DNA of 64,000 bases from Pigmentiphaga aceris (GCF_008119665.1 NZ_CP043046.1:2542001-2606000), one strand, 5' to 3'. Positions 18,845 to 27,996 are shown, counted from the first letter of the stretch. The notes: generated from the sequence alone by a model not told the origin. Numbers and translations are program-made.

Positions 18845-20437
18845 ATGCACGATAGAATCCTGATCCTCGACTTCGGTTCACAAGTCACCCAGCTCATCGC
18901 CCGCCGCGTGCGCGAAGCCTCGGTCTACTGCGAAGTCCACCCCTGCGACGTCACGGATGACTTCATCCGCGAAGAACAAACCAAAGGCCTGAAGGGCATC
19001 ATCCTGTCCGGCAGCCACGCGTCTTCCTACGAAGACGGCTCCATGAAAGCCCCCCAAGCAGTGTTCGAAGCCGGCGTGCCCGTGCTCGGCATCTGCTACG
19101 GCATGCAAACCATGGCAGCCCAACTGGGCGGCAAAGTCACCTACAGCGACCACCGCGAATTCGGCTACGCCGAAGTGCGCGCCCACGGCCACACCAAACT
19201 GCTGGAAGGCATCGAAGACCACCGCACGCCGGAAGGTCATGGCATGCTCAAAGTCTGGATGAGCCACGGCGACCAGGTCACCTCGCTGCCCCCCGGCTTC
19301 AAGGTCATGGCATCGACCCCGTCGTGCCCCATCGCTGGCATTGCTGATGAAGAGCGCGGCTACTACGCCGTGCAATTCCACCCCGAAGTCACGCACACCG
19401 TGCAAGGCATGGCCATGCTCGCGCGCTTCGTGCACGAGATCTGCGGCTGCGGCACCGACTGGAACATGCCCGACTACGTCGAAGAAGCGATCGAAAAGAT
19501 CCGTGCCCAAGTCGGTTCTGATGACGTCATCCTGGGCCTGTCCGGCGGCGTGGATTCATCCGTTGCAGCTGCACTGATCCACCGCGCCATCGGCGACCAA
19601 CTGACCTGCGTCTTCGTTGATCACGGCCTACTGCGCCTGGACGAAGGCAAGCAAGTGATGCAGACGTTCGCTGAAAACATGGGTGTGAAAATCATCCACG
19701 TCGACGCAACCGAACAGTTCATGAGCAAGCTGCACGGCGTCACCGACCCCGAAGCCAAGCGCAAGATCATCGGTCGTGAGTTCGTCGAAGTGTTCCAGGA
19801 CCAGGCATCGAAGCTGAAGAGCGCGAAGTGGCTGGCACAGGGCACCATCTATCCGGACGTGATCGAATCTGCAGGTGCGAAGACCGGCAAGGCCGTGACG
19901 ATCAAGTCGCACCACAACGTGGGTGGCTTGCCGGATACCTTGAAGCTGTCGCTGCTGGAACCGCTGCGTGAGCTGTTCAAAGACGAAGTACGCAAGCTGG
20001 GCGTAGCACTTGGCCTGCCGCCGGCGATGGTGTATCGCCATCCGTTCCCTGGACCTGGTCTGGGTGTGCGGATTTTGGGCGAAGTGAAGAAAGAGTATGC
20101 CGACCTGCTGCGTCGTGCGGATGCGATCTTCATTGAAGAGCTGCGCAATACCGTTGATGCCGCGACTGGGAAGAGCTGGTATGACCTGACTTCGCAGGCG
20201 TTTGCGGTGTTCTTGCCGGTGAAGTCTGTGGGCGTTATGGGCGACGGGCGGACTTACGACTATGTTGTGGCGCTGCGGGCTGTTGAGACTTCGGACTTTA
20301 TGACGGCTGGATGGGCGGAGTTGCCTTATTCGCTGTTGGGGAAGGTTTCGGGGCGGATTATCAACGAAGTTCGCGGGATCAATCGGGTGGTTTATGACGT
20401 GAGTTCTAAGCCGCCGGCTACGATTGAGTGGGAATGA
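18845..20437 (+). CDS. guaA: GMP synthase (glutamine-hydrolysing)
   Basis: A 530-residue enzyme that aminates XMP to GMP. The N-terminal class I glutamine amidotransferase starts at [17 protein letters not shown] and has the nucleophile Cys83 in [12 protein letters not shown]. The ATP-pyrophosphatase domain has the P-loop [14 protein letters not shown] (~229). The C-terminus is canonical (KPPATIEWE). Codon choice shifts from C-ending to T/G-ending codons over the last ~400 bases. The 3' end of guaA is a well-known integration site for genomic islands, and island debris follows directly. Confidence 0.97.
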   Translation: MHDRILILDFGSQVTQLIARRVREASVYCEVHPCDVTDDFIREEQTKGLKGIILSGSHASSYEDGSMKAPQAVFEAGVPVLGICYGMQTMAAQLGGKVTYSDHREFGYAEVRAHGHTKLLEGIEDHRTPEGHGMLKVWMSHGDQVTSLPPGFKVMASTPSCPIAGIADEERGYYAVQFHPEVTHTVQGMAMLARFVHEICGCGTDWNMPDYVEEAIEKIRAQVGSDDVILGLSGGVDSSVAAALIHRAIGDQLTCVFVDHGLLRLDEGKQVMQTFAENMGVKIIHVDATEQFMSKLHGVTDPEAKRKIIGREFVEVFQDQASKLKSAKWLAQGTIYPDVIESAGAKTGKAVTIKSHHNVGGLPDTLKLSLLEPLRELFKDEVRKLGVALGLPPAMVYRHPFPGPGLGVRILGEVKKEYADLLRRADAIFIEELRNTVDAATGKSWYDLTSQAFAVFLPVKSVGVMGDGRTYDYVVALRAVETSDFMTAGWAELPYSLLGKVSGRIINEVRGINRVVYDVSSKPPATIEWE

Positions 20438-20483
20438 TTCGGGAAGGCGCAAAGACGCGCATTAACGAGTAAGAGACGAGACT

Positions 20484-20510
20484 AAAGCCCTGTTTTTGCA
20501 GGGCTTTTTT
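20484..20510 (+). terminator. Rho-independent terminator after guaA
   Basis: AAAGCCCTG and CAGGGCTTTTTT form a 9-base stem with a T-rich loop and a T tail, 47 bases after the guaA stop. Confidence 0.9.
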
Positions 20511-20576
20511 CTTGGCAGGGCGAAACGAGGCGCAACGACGCGCAGCGTTAGGCAGTTTCTTTTGCTGGTTTGTGCG

Positions 20577-20719
20577 TTGGTACCTTGCTTCGGCGGTACC
20601 AGCACAGCGCAGAAATACCAGCATCTGAAAAGCTGCGCGATGATGGTACCGAACCAGGCTAACCAATTGATTATTAAGGGAAAATTTCCCAAAAAACAGC
20701 GGTTGATAATGATGGTACG
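20577..20719. repeat. Clustered GGTACC motifs upstream of integrase stub
   Basis: GGTACC occurs at 20579, 20595 and 20645, and GGTACG at 20714; a related TACCAGC is at 20616. A perfect palindrome GGGAAAATTTCCC is at 20678-20690. Clusters of short repeats just upstream of an integrase start commonly serve as arm-type binding sites; that role is inferred. The rest of 20511-21081 contains no convincing gene. Confidence 0.45.
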
Positions 20720-20736
20720 GACATGGATCAGGCACA

Positions 20737-20778
20737 ATGCTCACAGAAACGAAGCTCAAGAATCTCAAGCCCGGTGCG
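20737..20778 (+). pseudogene. Start of a P4-type tyrosine integrase (13-codon stub)
   Basis: The frame opens MLTETKLKNLKPG, the usual start of P4-family integrases. After that the frame becomes Arg-rich and unlike any integrase. A gene truncated after about 13 codons is the best reading; the stretch to 21054 remains open only by chance. On the minus strand the segment 20737-20940 is also open (…HVINSQQLRAAAKDLAP…), possibly a fragment of another gene that was joined here; it was not recognised. Confidence 0.45.
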
Positions 20779-21081
20779 CGAGCCCACGAGCGCCGCGCGC
20801 TGGGCGACTGTTGCCGCCTCCTTGTCGAACGTCGGCGGCGCCAAGTCTTTGGCGGCCGCACGCAGTTGCTGGCTGTTTATCACGTGCGGCTCTGGCGGCG
20901 AGCGCAAGCGCTCGCTTCGACGACGGTAGTCATCGGCAACTCCTTGGGGGATGAGTATGATTGGCCGGGTTTGCGGAAGGAGGCCCGCTGCCTAGTAAGC
21001 GAATGCAGCGAAGCTGCTACGCCGCCTGCATCACAAAGTGCGTCAGCAATTTAACCAAATTAGGTTGGAGTACGGACAGCG

Positions 21082-21720
21082 ATGGAAAGACTGGGAGAGG
21101 GTGCCGTTAACACCTTCATGGCGTTTCTAAAAACGCCTGAGGACTTTAAAAGGTATTTTGATGCAGGCGGGATTGGTTCCGTAGAGGCCAGGATTGAGCG
21201 GCTATTTGGAACTCGGCTGAAAGCGCTTCAGCGGAAGGTAACCATCTTGCTCGAGTGTCCTGCCGATGACGGATTTACCTCGGATTTGTTGGTGGACTCT
21301 ATTCTTGTCGACTGCCGCGCGCTTTTCTTGGAGCATCCAAATCAAAAGAAAAATGCGACGTTGCAAACGGTTTACCGCACACGAAGAATGGACGAAGCTG
21401 CTGCTAGCGTGGATTCATTGTTCGACACGGTCGTGTCGGACGATCAGTCAGTTCGGCAGGTTTTAAAGGCTTGGGTCGACAAACGGATCGTCCATATTGA
21501 CTGGCTTTGGGAAGACGAAGAGGAGAAAATGCTTGCTAACGTGAAGGCTCTTCTTTTCGGTGACGGTACGGTTGGACTTTTGGAGGTGCTTGATCGGATT
21601 GTCGAAGAGTATGAATACGTGAAGCTAACTTTCGGCGAAAACTACCGCGCCCAGATCGACAGGGCCTTTGAATTATTCACCGGTGATCCAGACGATTCGC
21701 CGAGCGATATGAGTCGGTAG
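21082..21720 (+). CDS. Helical protein of unknown function, AbiU2/HEPN-like appearance
   Basis: A 212-residue soluble, mostly helical, acidic protein. Not confidently recognised. The stretch from DLLVDSILVDCRALFLE through VLKAWVDKRIVHIDWLW looks like the hydrophobic-helix pattern with an (R/K)xxxH element seen in AbiU2/HEPN-type proteins of abortive-infection systems. The canonical Rx4-6H catalytic motif is not clearly present. It is the first intact gene in the guaA-adjacent island. A phage-defence role is an inference from location and this weak resemblance. Confidence 0.55.
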   Translation: MERLGEGAVNTFMAFLKTPEDFKRYFDAGGIGSVEARIERLFGTRLKALQRKVTILLECPADDGFTSDLLVDSILVDCRALFLEHPNQKKNATLQTVYRTRRMDEAAASVDSLFDTVVSDDQSVRQVLKAWVDKRIVHIDWLWEDEEEKMLANVKALLFGDGTVGLLEVLDRIVEEYEYVKLTFGENYRAQIDRAFELFTGDPDDSPSDMSR

Positions 21721-21732
21721 AGCGTGATTCTT

Positions 21733-21917
21733 TCAGAACGAAATATCGTCGGCCAGGTCGTCGAAGTTCGGTGCTGGGCAGAATGTCTGGCTCGGGCGGC
21801 TGTCGCCCAACGCCTGGCGCTGCGACGGCGGCCTTTGGCCGCGCTTTGTTCTTGATCCGCGTCATTACGGCCACCCAGCATCTGTATTTCGTTCGCCACG
21901 ATATCGCTTCTCTTCAT
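21733..21917 (-). pseudogene. C-terminal remnant of a single-stranded DNA-binding protein gene
   Basis: Read on the minus strand, the segment opens with RSDIVANEIQMLGGR, the end of the SSB OB-fold. It loses frame in the linker, then ends in another frame with PNFDDLADDISF and a stop, a typical acidic SSB tip. At least one frameshift separates the halves and the N-terminal OB-fold is missing. It is a decayed copy, probably left from a conjugative element. Confidence 0.65.
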
Positions 21918-21957
21918 TGGCGATGGGTATGATTGCCGCGTCTACTTGGGAGTGGTA

Positions 21958-22668
21958 ATGGACAATGCGTGGAAAGACTGGCGGTACTGGATGATGCTTG
22001 TCATCGGGGTCGTTGCCGGCTGGATCTGCTCGACATGGCCCAGTCCGAGCCGCTTGTTTCCCGACAAACCATGGGAGGCTGCCGCTGCATTGGCTGGTGT
22101 CTTAGGCTCGCTCGTCGCTCTCCACCTCGCTGGTAGAGAGCGACGTCAGCGAGAGATAGATAGGAAGCGGAGGTCTGCGATCGTTCGGGAAATCGTTGCT
22201 CCCGAAATTGACCTCATGTTGAGCCACGTGTCGAGATCGCTCACCAGGATCTATGTGACGCTTAGGCGCCTGCCCGAAAGTAAGGATGTGTCAGGGCTAC
22301 TAAAGGGCCTAAGTGATTACGCTAGATGTATCGACCTTCCTGTATGCAGAGCAGAGAGATCTGAGTTTTCAATATTGCCGGAGGCAGAAGCGCTGGCGTT
22401 GGCAAGCTTGATTGGGCGGGTCGCCACATATCGGGAATTTCTCCAAGAATGCGCGAGCTCAGATGCTGATACCCTGCCTGCGCTGATTGAACTTTCGAGT
22501 CCCGGCCCAGATGATGCAGGCGCTGAGCTCTTGAGACTTGCAAATATGGTTGTGCCGGGGCGTTTCGGTCGAAGGCTCGGATTGGGTGCGATCGCGGGAG
22601 AGCTGAAGGCTTGCTTTAAACGACGAGAGGATCTCGTATTGCAGCGGCGTGTCGAGCACATCCCCTAG
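21958..22668 (+). CDS. Membrane-anchored protein of unknown function
   Basis: A 236-residue protein. ATG 21958 is preferred because TTGGGAG lies 5 bases upstream. Two hydrophobic helices (residues ~10-27 and ~40-60) are followed by a highly basic stretch (GRERRQREIDRKRRS). A helical cytoplasmic domain of ~160 residues completes it. No catalytic motif was recognised. Its stop codon overlaps the stop of the minus-strand ssb remnant. It belongs to the plus-strand cargo of the island. Confidence 0.6.
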   Translation: MDNAWKDWRYWMMLVIGVVAGWICSTWPSPSRLFPDKPWEAAAALAGVLGSLVALHLAGRERRQREIDRKRRSAIVREIVAPEIDLMLSHVSRSLTRIYVTLRRLPESKDVSGLLKGLSDYARCIDLPVCRAERSEFSILPEAEALALASLIGRVATYREFLQECASSDADTLPALIELSSPGPDDAGAELLRLANMVVPGRFGRRLGLGAIAGELKACFKRREDLVLQRRVEHIP

Positions 22669-23057
22669 CACGGAATATCGTCGTACATGTCGGCGAAGTT
22701 CGGCGCGGGAGCAGGCTCAGGGCGTGCAGCCTGGCGTGGTGCAGAAGTGCGGGGCGCCGAACGCTGCTGCGGGGCCAGGCTTGCCGCTCCTGCTGCTGGC
22801 CACCACCAGAGAACTCCGGGCTGCTGACGCGGCCAACGAGCTCACGCATTGGCCTCCGCCGTTTTTGTCGTAGGTCTCGATGTGGACATCGTCGACGCTG
22901 ACGCACAGCGCCGTGCCCTTCAGCATGTGATCTGCCAGCGCCTCGACGCGCGCGCTCCACAGCGAGGCCTTGGTAGGCCGGTTGCCGTCGCCGTCCCCCG
23001 GCCGTGGCGCAGCTCCGCATCGCGGCCAAGCCGTGAGAATCCGAACAGTTGGGGCAT
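22665..23057 (-). pseudogene. Decayed ICE-type ssb gene
   Basis: Starting at ATG 23057 the minus strand reads MPQLFGFSRLGRDAELRHG, the typical start of SSBs carried by conjugative elements. A segment is then missing and the frame shifts to GNRPTKASLWSARVEALADH…VDDVHIETYDKNGGG. It shifts again to ELVGRVSSPEFSGGGQQQ, and finally to PAPNFADMYDDIPC with a stop. The last residue is Cys where SSB tips end in Phe. At least three frameshifts and an internal deletion make it non-functional. Confidence 0.75.
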
Positions 23058-23083
23058 AAATTTTCCTGTGGTGAAGTGGGTGA

Positions 23084-23562
23084 TCAGGCCGCGAGCGGCT
23101 TGGCGATCTGGTATGAGCGGGCAAACTCGGCGATGACTTCCGCGAAATACTCGCGGGCGTAGAGCACCTTCTGGAAGATCGCAACTTTCTTCGCTGCGTC
23201 GCGGGTGATCGACGGGGTCGTGAAGCGCAGCGCCTCGTGGATGTGCGAAACGACATGGAGCTGGAAGGGCTCGTAGCCGATCAGCTTCTCCAGGGTGTCG
23301 ACGAGAGCTTAGTTCACCTCCCACTCGTCGGCGTCCCACAGGGCCATGTAGCCGCGCATCTGCCATTCGTACAGCTTGTCCTCGCAGTCCGCGATGGCGA
23401 ATGTGGCGATCAACCACGACGACTTCAGGCCGTGGCCGCGGCGCCGGCTGGCGTCGAACGAGTCGCGCTCTCCGGTGATGAACCCGTTGTTGCGACGCTC
23501 GGTGTTTTTCTCGATGCCCAGGCCGCGCACCTGGTTCAGCAGCGCAAAAAGATCTCGGTGAG
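23084..23562 (-). pseudogene. Broken ICE-associated gene upstream of ssb (AcaB/DUF1845-like)
   Basis: The minus strand reads LLNQVRGLGIEKNTERR…KSSWLIATFAIADCEDKLYEWQMRGYMALWDADEWEVN. It meets an in-frame TAA at 23309-23311, then continues in the same frame with ALVDTLEKLIGYEPFQL…ARSYQIAKPLAA and a stop at 23084. The 5' part is missing and fused to a MazG-like fragment. The composition and its place directly before ssb fit the conserved gene found there in ICEclc/SPI-7-type elements. The family name (AcaB/DUF1845 or InrR type) is from memory and uncertain. Confidence 0.55.
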
Positions 23563-23691
23563 TTCGCCGACTTCACCCGAAAGGGCCATGACTAGGTTCT
23601 TCGGTGAGTGGAACTGCTGCCAATCACGCTCTTCCGCAAATAGCCTCAGCGCCTGCGCTGCGCCGTCGACGTTAATCAGGGTCTTTTCCAT
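23536..23691 (-). pseudogene. N-terminal fragment of a MazG-like nucleotide pyrophosphohydrolase
   Basis: ATG 23691 opens 51 codons ending in TGA at 23536. Residues ~17-47 (LFAEERDWQQFHSPKNL, then MALSGEVGELTEIF) match the start of small MazG/dCTPase-like pyrophosphohydrolases, including the metal-binding E-x-x-E region. The family then needs about 60 more residues with the second metal motif, which are absent. The fragment runs within a few bases into the ICE-type remnant, so a deletion has joined the two genes. Confidence 0.65.
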
Positions 23692-23879
23692 GTTCTGCCG
23701 ATATCAGAGCGTACGGGGAAATACTCTAATCTGTGTGTACTATGGATCACACGGCTTAGTACAGCGCAGCCACGCGCAATGCCCTAGCAACCGCATGAAA
23801 CCTCGCTGCTGCAGTTGCCCACTTGTGCAGAACTCAGCGACCATGCAGTGCGCTTTTTTAATCCTACCGATTTGCCCTC

Positions 23880-24272
23880 ATGGTCAACAACGCTTGCCCG
23901 TTTTGTGCCTTACCCACGTCCAGAATTCTGGGGCAGAACGATCACGTGTTTTGGATGCGTGACGGCTTTCCAGTTTCTCCGGGTCACAGTCTGGTCATTC
24001 CGAAGTGTCATGTCGGCTCATTCTTCGAAATCGGCGAAGCGCAGCGGTCGGCATTGCTCGATCTCTTGGACGAAGCCAAGAAAGCGGCAGACCAAGAGTT
24101 CCGGCCTGACAGCTACAACATTGGCATCAACGATGGCACTGCTGCCGGCCAGACTGTCCCGCATCTGCATATCCACCTGATTCCCCGATTCGAAAAAGAT
24201 CTTGCCGATCCACGAGGTGGAGTTCGCTGGGTGATCCCACACAAAGCTGACTATTGGACTGATCGGTCTTGA
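23880..24272 (+). CDS. HIT-family nucleotide hydrolase/transferase
   Basis: A 130-residue histidine-triad protein. CPFC at the N-terminus, SPGHSLVIPKCHVGSFFE, NIGINDGTAAGQTVPHLHIHLIPR with the HxHxHxx triad (~95), and the C-terminal W…Y segment are typical of the short Fhit/HINT-like branch. These enzymes cleave nucleotide phosphoamidates or dinucleoside polyphosphates. The start has no clear ribosome site. The next gene, an HNH endonuclease, starts 2 bases after this stop, so the pair is one unit. Confidence 0.85.
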   Translation: MVNNACPFCALPTSRILGQNDHVFWMRDGFPVSPGHSLVIPKCHVGSFFEIGEAQRSALLDLLDEAKKAADQEFRPDSYNIGINDGTAAGQTVPHLHIHLIPRFEKDLADPRGGVRWVIPHKADYWTDRS

Positions 24273-24274
24273 GC

Positions 24275-25336
24275 ATGAGCGCACCGACGCCTTCGGCAGA
24301 AACCCAATTGGCGTTCCTCACGAAGATTCAACGTCTCTTTGCCGAAGGGGACTTCACCGCAACCTACAAGTTTGCGCTGTTGGTGACGCTCGCCGACTTG
24401 GCTGTGGAGTTGGGCGCTGACGATGGCGCGGCACTGCCACTGAGCAATCGCCAGATTGCCGAGCGATTCATTCAGCTGTACTGGCGGCATGCAGTGCCAT
24501 ATGGCACAAGTGGCAATGACACTGCGTCAGGTGTGCTAATTCAGAACGCTGGGACACAAGCCGCAGTGTTGACGGCAATCGCAAAGTTCAGGGCGGTTTC
24601 TCGCGCGAACACGGTGCAGCAGGCTCGGACCGAGCCTGCCTACCGTGCGTTGCTTAGCAAAGTGGCGACGGTTGTCTCCGCCCAGCCTCTGAACTATCTG
24701 CAGAACTTCGGCGGCATTACGGATCCGTTTCTGTATGAAAGAGCGGCACCTGGACATATTTTGCTTAAACCAGGTGTCGCCTACTGTTTAAGGCGTTTTT
24801 ATCCCTTAGTGCAGCAGTTGTGTCGCGTCCATTGGGTTGATCACATCAAAGGCAATCGTCAAAATCACGAGATCCTGGGTGATGCTGGCGACTTGGAAGA
24901 TTTCCTTTTCAGCATATCTCGGCAGTCTCTGACCATCATCGGTTCGGAGCTTCTAAAGCTTGATGGGCCGAAATGTTTTTATTGCGGTCTGAGTCTTCAA
25001 GACGCTGAGGTGGATCACTTCGTGCCATTCTCGCTCTATACCAGGGACGTTGCACATAACTTCGTTCTTGCCCACGCTACATGCAATCGAAGCAAATCCG
25101 ACTCACTTGCTGGTAGTCAACATCTCGAAAAATGGCTGGAGCGACTAACCAGCTACTCAAGTCAATTGGACGAAATCGGATTCGCGGCGGGTGTGCCTAC
25201 AAGTAGGGCTACCGCACATCGAGTCGCGGCCTGGGGGTACGGAAATGCCCAGTCGGTAGGGGCCCGCGCTTGGGTGAAGCCCTTGCACTATGAGCTTGTC
25301 GATGACCGTCACAGGGATCTTCTGGTTTCCCGATAG
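24275..25336 (+). CDS. HNH endonuclease-domain protein coupled to HIT gene
   Basis: A 353-residue protein. The C-terminal third carries an HNH nuclease with structural cysteines: CFYCG (~234), the active-site core EVDHFVPFS (~247), and HNFVLAHATCNRSKSDS (~260-275). The N-terminal ~220 residues are helical and were not recognised; they may be a sensor or specificity domain. An alternative TTG start at 24269 overlaps the HIT stop. The two-base spacing to the HIT gene implies coupled expression. Position within an island suggests a defence or nucleic-acid-processing pair (inference). Confidence 0.8.
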   Translation: MSAPTPSAETQLAFLTKIQRLFAEGDFTATYKFALLVTLADLAVELGADDGAALPLSNRQIAERFIQLYWRHAVPYGTSGNDTASGVLIQNAGTQAAVLTAIAKFRAVSRANTVQQARTEPAYRALLSKVATVVSAQPLNYLQNFGGITDPFLYERAAPGHILLKPGVAYCLRRFYPLVQQLCRVHWVDHIKGNRQNHEILGDAGDLEDFLFSISRQSLTIIGSELLKLDGPKCFYCGLSLQDAEVDHFVPFSLYTRDVAHNFVLAHATCNRSKSDSLAGSQHLEKWLERLTSYSSQLDEIGFAAGVPTSRATAHRVAAWGYGNAQSVGARAWVKPLHYELVDDRHRDLLVSR

Positions 25337-25372
25337 ACAAGGTGGAGAGATACTTACTATCGCCAAACTGAG

Positions 25373-25858
25373 ATGAAGCTCGTGCGAGAGATAATGATTC
25401 CGATTTCGATAGCGACACATTTAATTGCAAGGCGGAGTAACTTACTCCGTCTCGCATGCATACTGCCAATCGCATTCTGCGTTCACGCCCAGCCAGCGAA
25501 CATCGACTCAGCGCGTTTCGATAACGCCCAACCAGCCCTTGAACGCTTTATCGCAAAAGTAGAACCCCGTCCCTCTGGCGATCAGAATTTCTGCGTCGTC
25601 ACCTATCCAAGTAGCGATGGGTACGCCTGGGTGCACTGGCTGCAAGGAAACAAGTTGATTTATTGGCTTGGGGCAGCAGGCGAGCCACCGGACGACACGC
25701 TTGTGTTTTCCACTCGCAAGCTGGACCTGACAAAAGATGTCGTCGAATATGACAGGGATATTTCTGGTAGCACTTATCTCGTCAGCCGAAAATGGGTACG
25801 CGACCGTCTTGCTGATTGCCAAGCTCGCGGTAAGCGCTACGTCATTCGCGGTTTCTGA
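25373..25858 (+). CDS. Exported protein of unknown function
   Basis: A 161-residue protein; starts at 25373 or ATG 25394 are both possible. A basic N-region and a hydrophobic core (LLRLACILPIAFCVHAQPA) look like a Sec signal peptide. The mature ~115 residues contain Trp/Tyr-rich segments (YAWVHWLQGNKLIYWLG) and two cysteines that may form a disulphide. No family was recognised. It lies between the HNH gene and a chemotaxis receptor, and may be the last gene of the accessory region. Confidence 0.55.
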   Translation: MKLVREIMIPISIATHLIARRSNLLRLACILPIAFCVHAQPANIDSARFDNAQPALERFIAKVEPRPSGDQNFCVVTYPSSDGYAWVHWLQGNKLIYWLGAAGEPPDDTLVFSTRKLDLTKDVVEYDRDISGSTYLVSRKWVRDRLADCQARGKRYVIRGF

Positions 25859-26044
25859 GGCTTGATCGGCGGAATGCCCATCCAACCGCCGGGTGTTTCC
25901 CCTGCCTGTCATCGAATCCAGGACAATTAGATGCGCGACGATAAAGTTCGCGCGCCCAATGTCGATATCACTGCTGTAGTGACCCGCTTCGAGCAAATTT
26001 GCGCCGGGTTCACTCATCTAACCCATTGGGCAGTGCTAAATAAG

Positions 26045-27985
26045 ATGAAAATAAAGAACAAACTCGTCCTTGCCTTCGTATTCGCCGCATTCATTCCCGT
26101 CACTCTGATCGCGGTGATCTCAGTCCTCAACACCCGGGCTGAAGCGTTCGAAGAGTTCATGGACGGCAGCACCCGCGAAATTCGCCAGATCGATGGCAAC
26201 ATCCGGCAGTTCTTCGACGGCACCCAGCAAAACGTCGATCAAATGGCTACCGACCCCGTCTACACGTCCGTCGCCAGCCTGAAAGACTACACAGGTGCCG
26301 ATGCCGCCAGCCAGCCCCTACCCGAGTCAGCTAAGCAGGTCATCGACGCGTTTGCGCGCTATGGTCAGACGCATCCGGCAGCGGCGATTCTGTCCATTGG
26401 TCTGGAAGACGGCACCTACGCGAAATGGCCGGATGATCCGCAGCTGTCGAAGTACGATCCGCGCGTGCGCCCCTGGTACAAGGCCGCCATGGCCAGCCCT
26501 GGTAGAGCGGTAAGAACGGCGGCCTATTACTACGATAAGGATGCGGTAGCGCTGGTCGGTAGCGCCCGCGCCATGCTTGACGCAGCAGGTAAGCCCAAGG
26601 GCGTGTTTGTTGTCAGCGTGTCGCTGAAGAACCTTACCGAATTGGTCAAGAGCATCAAGCTCGGCGCAAGTGGCTATGTGATGTTGATTGAAGACGGCAT
26701 CGTGCTGGTCGATCCGCGTAATCCGGGGCACAACTTCAAGCAGCTCAAGGATCTGGGCGAGCCTTATGCCAAGTTGGCTGCTACGACGCAGGGTGCCACC
26801 GAGGTGGAAATCAATGGCGCCCGGTACATGGCCAACGTGTGGACATCGCCGGGTCTGGGCTGGCGTTACGTGGGCTTGATCGAGCACAACGAAGTCATGG
26901 CCGACGCCACGCGCATGACTTATCTGACGGTCGCTATCGTGGTGGTGCTGGTCCTGCTCTTTGCAATGCTGGCAGCGGCCTTCGCCAGGGTCATCGTCAA
27001 GCCTATCGGTCAGGTCAGCACCGGTTTGCAGTCGATTGCGGCAGGTGAGGGCGACTTGCGCCGGGATCTTGATGTGCAGGGCAAAGACGAAACGGCGGAA
27101 CTGGCAGGCTGGTTCAACAAGTTTCTTGCTGCCATACGCCAGTTGATCCAGAGCATCAGCGCGGCGTCGACCAACTTGCAGGAAGCGTCACACGTCAACA
27201 GTGAAGTGGCCAACAACATGAACCAGGCGGCTGGCCGCCAGCGCGAGGCGGTGGAATCGGTGTCTACCGCCTTCAATGAAATGGTCACCACGGCGAATGA
27301 AGTGGCGCGAGCCTGTAGCGCTGCGGCCAACTCCGCGGATAGTGGACATCATCTTGTCAGCGAAGGCAAGCAGCAGATGGACATGACCACCGACCACGTC
27401 AATCGTCTGGGTCGTCGACTGACTGAGTCTTCGCAGGCCATGCTGGAGCTGGAAGAGGGCAGTCGCAGTATCAACCAGATTCTGGGCACCATACGGGCCA
27501 TTGCCTCGCAGACCAACCTGCTGGCACTGAACGCCGCGATCGAAGCGGCGCGGGCCGGGGAGCAAGGCCGAGGGTTTGCTGTGGTGGCGGATGAAGTCCG
27601 TGCGCTGGCGCAGCGTGCGTCGGATGCCACGGGGGAAATCGACCAGGTGCTTGGTGCGCTCAGCAGCAAGACCCAGGAAGTGTCGAAGAAGATGGAAAGC
27701 TGCATGGATTTGTCGCGTGCCAGTGTGTCTTCGATTGAAAGTGCACGCGAGAGCTTTGAAGGCATCCAGCAGTCAGTGGATGAAATCAGGGATCAGAACC
27801 TGCGGATATCGACCGCCGCCGAAGAGCAGCACAGCGTGGCGGAAGAAATCAACCGGCATATCCGGCAGATCTTGCACGAGGCGCAACTGGTCGAAGGCCT
27901 CGCCAGTGCGGCGCAGGAAGACTCGGGTCGGCTTTCACATCTGTCGAATGATCTGAACGGGCTGGTCGGGCGCTTCAAGTCGTAA
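26045..27985 (+). CDS. Methyl-accepting chemotaxis protein with dCache sensor
   Basis: A 646-residue transmembrane chemoreceptor. ATG 26045 opens [18 protein letters not shown], the usual start; the longer frame from 25931 is not used. Helix 1 is followed by a periplasmic double-Cache domain (~30-300) with [12 protein letters not shown], a signature of small-molecule-binding Cache sensors. Helix 2 and HAMP lie at ~300-365. The signalling hairpin carries the invariant [34 protein letters not shown] (positions ~485-518). It sends ligand occupancy to CheA/CheW; the ligand is unknown. Confidence 0.93.
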   Translation: MKIKNKLVLAFVFAAFIPVTLIAVISVLNTRAEAFEEFMDGSTREIRQIDGNIRQFFDGTQQNVDQMATDPVYTSVASLKDYTGADAASQPLPESAKQVIDAFARYGQTHPAAAILSIGLEDGTYAKWPDDPQLSKYDPRVRPWYKAAMASPGRAVRTAAYYYDKDAVALVGSARAMLDAAGKPKGVFVVSVSLKNLTELVKSIKLGASGYVMLIEDGIVLVDPRNPGHNFKQLKDLGEPYAKLAATTQGATEVEINGARYMANVWTSPGLGWRYVGLIEHNEVMADATRMTYLTVAIVVVLVLLFAMLAAAFARVIVKPIGQVSTGLQSIAAGEGDLRRDLDVQGKDETAELAGWFNKFLAAIRQLIQSISAASTNLQEASHVNSEVANNMNQAAGRQREAVESVSTAFNEMVTTANEVARACSAAANSADSGHHLVSEGKQQMDMTTDHVNRLGRRLTESSQAMLELEEGSRSINQILGTIRAIASQTNLLALNAAIEAARAGEQGRGFAVVADEVRALAQRASDATGEIDQVLGALSSKTQEVSKKMESCMDLSRASVSSIESARESFEGIQQSVDEIRDQNLRISTAAEEQHSVAEEINRHIRQILHEAQLVEGLASAAQEDSGRLSHLSNDLNGLVGRFKS

Positions 27986-27996
27986 GCGGCACGGTA

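Larger units (their letters stand above)
20511..23700. mobile_element. Eroded integrative element or genomic island at the guaA 3' end
   Basis: Directly after guaA lie an integrase-like start, repeated GGTACC motifs, and minus-strand remnants of two ssb genes, an ICE-associated gene and a MazG-like gene. All are broken by stops, frameshifts or deletions. Intact plus-strand cargo genes are interleaved, and the GC content is lower than that of the core. Islands that use a tyrosine integrase at guaA commonly carry such genes. A direct repeat of the guaA end (ATTGAGTGGGAATGA) was not found downstream in this window, so the right boundary is undefined. Confidence 0.6.

Noticed and set aside
20437..25900. 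Direct repeat of the guaA 3' end as the second att site
   Set aside because: Looked for GAGTGGGAATGA-like sequences downstream and saw none; the boundary remains undefined.
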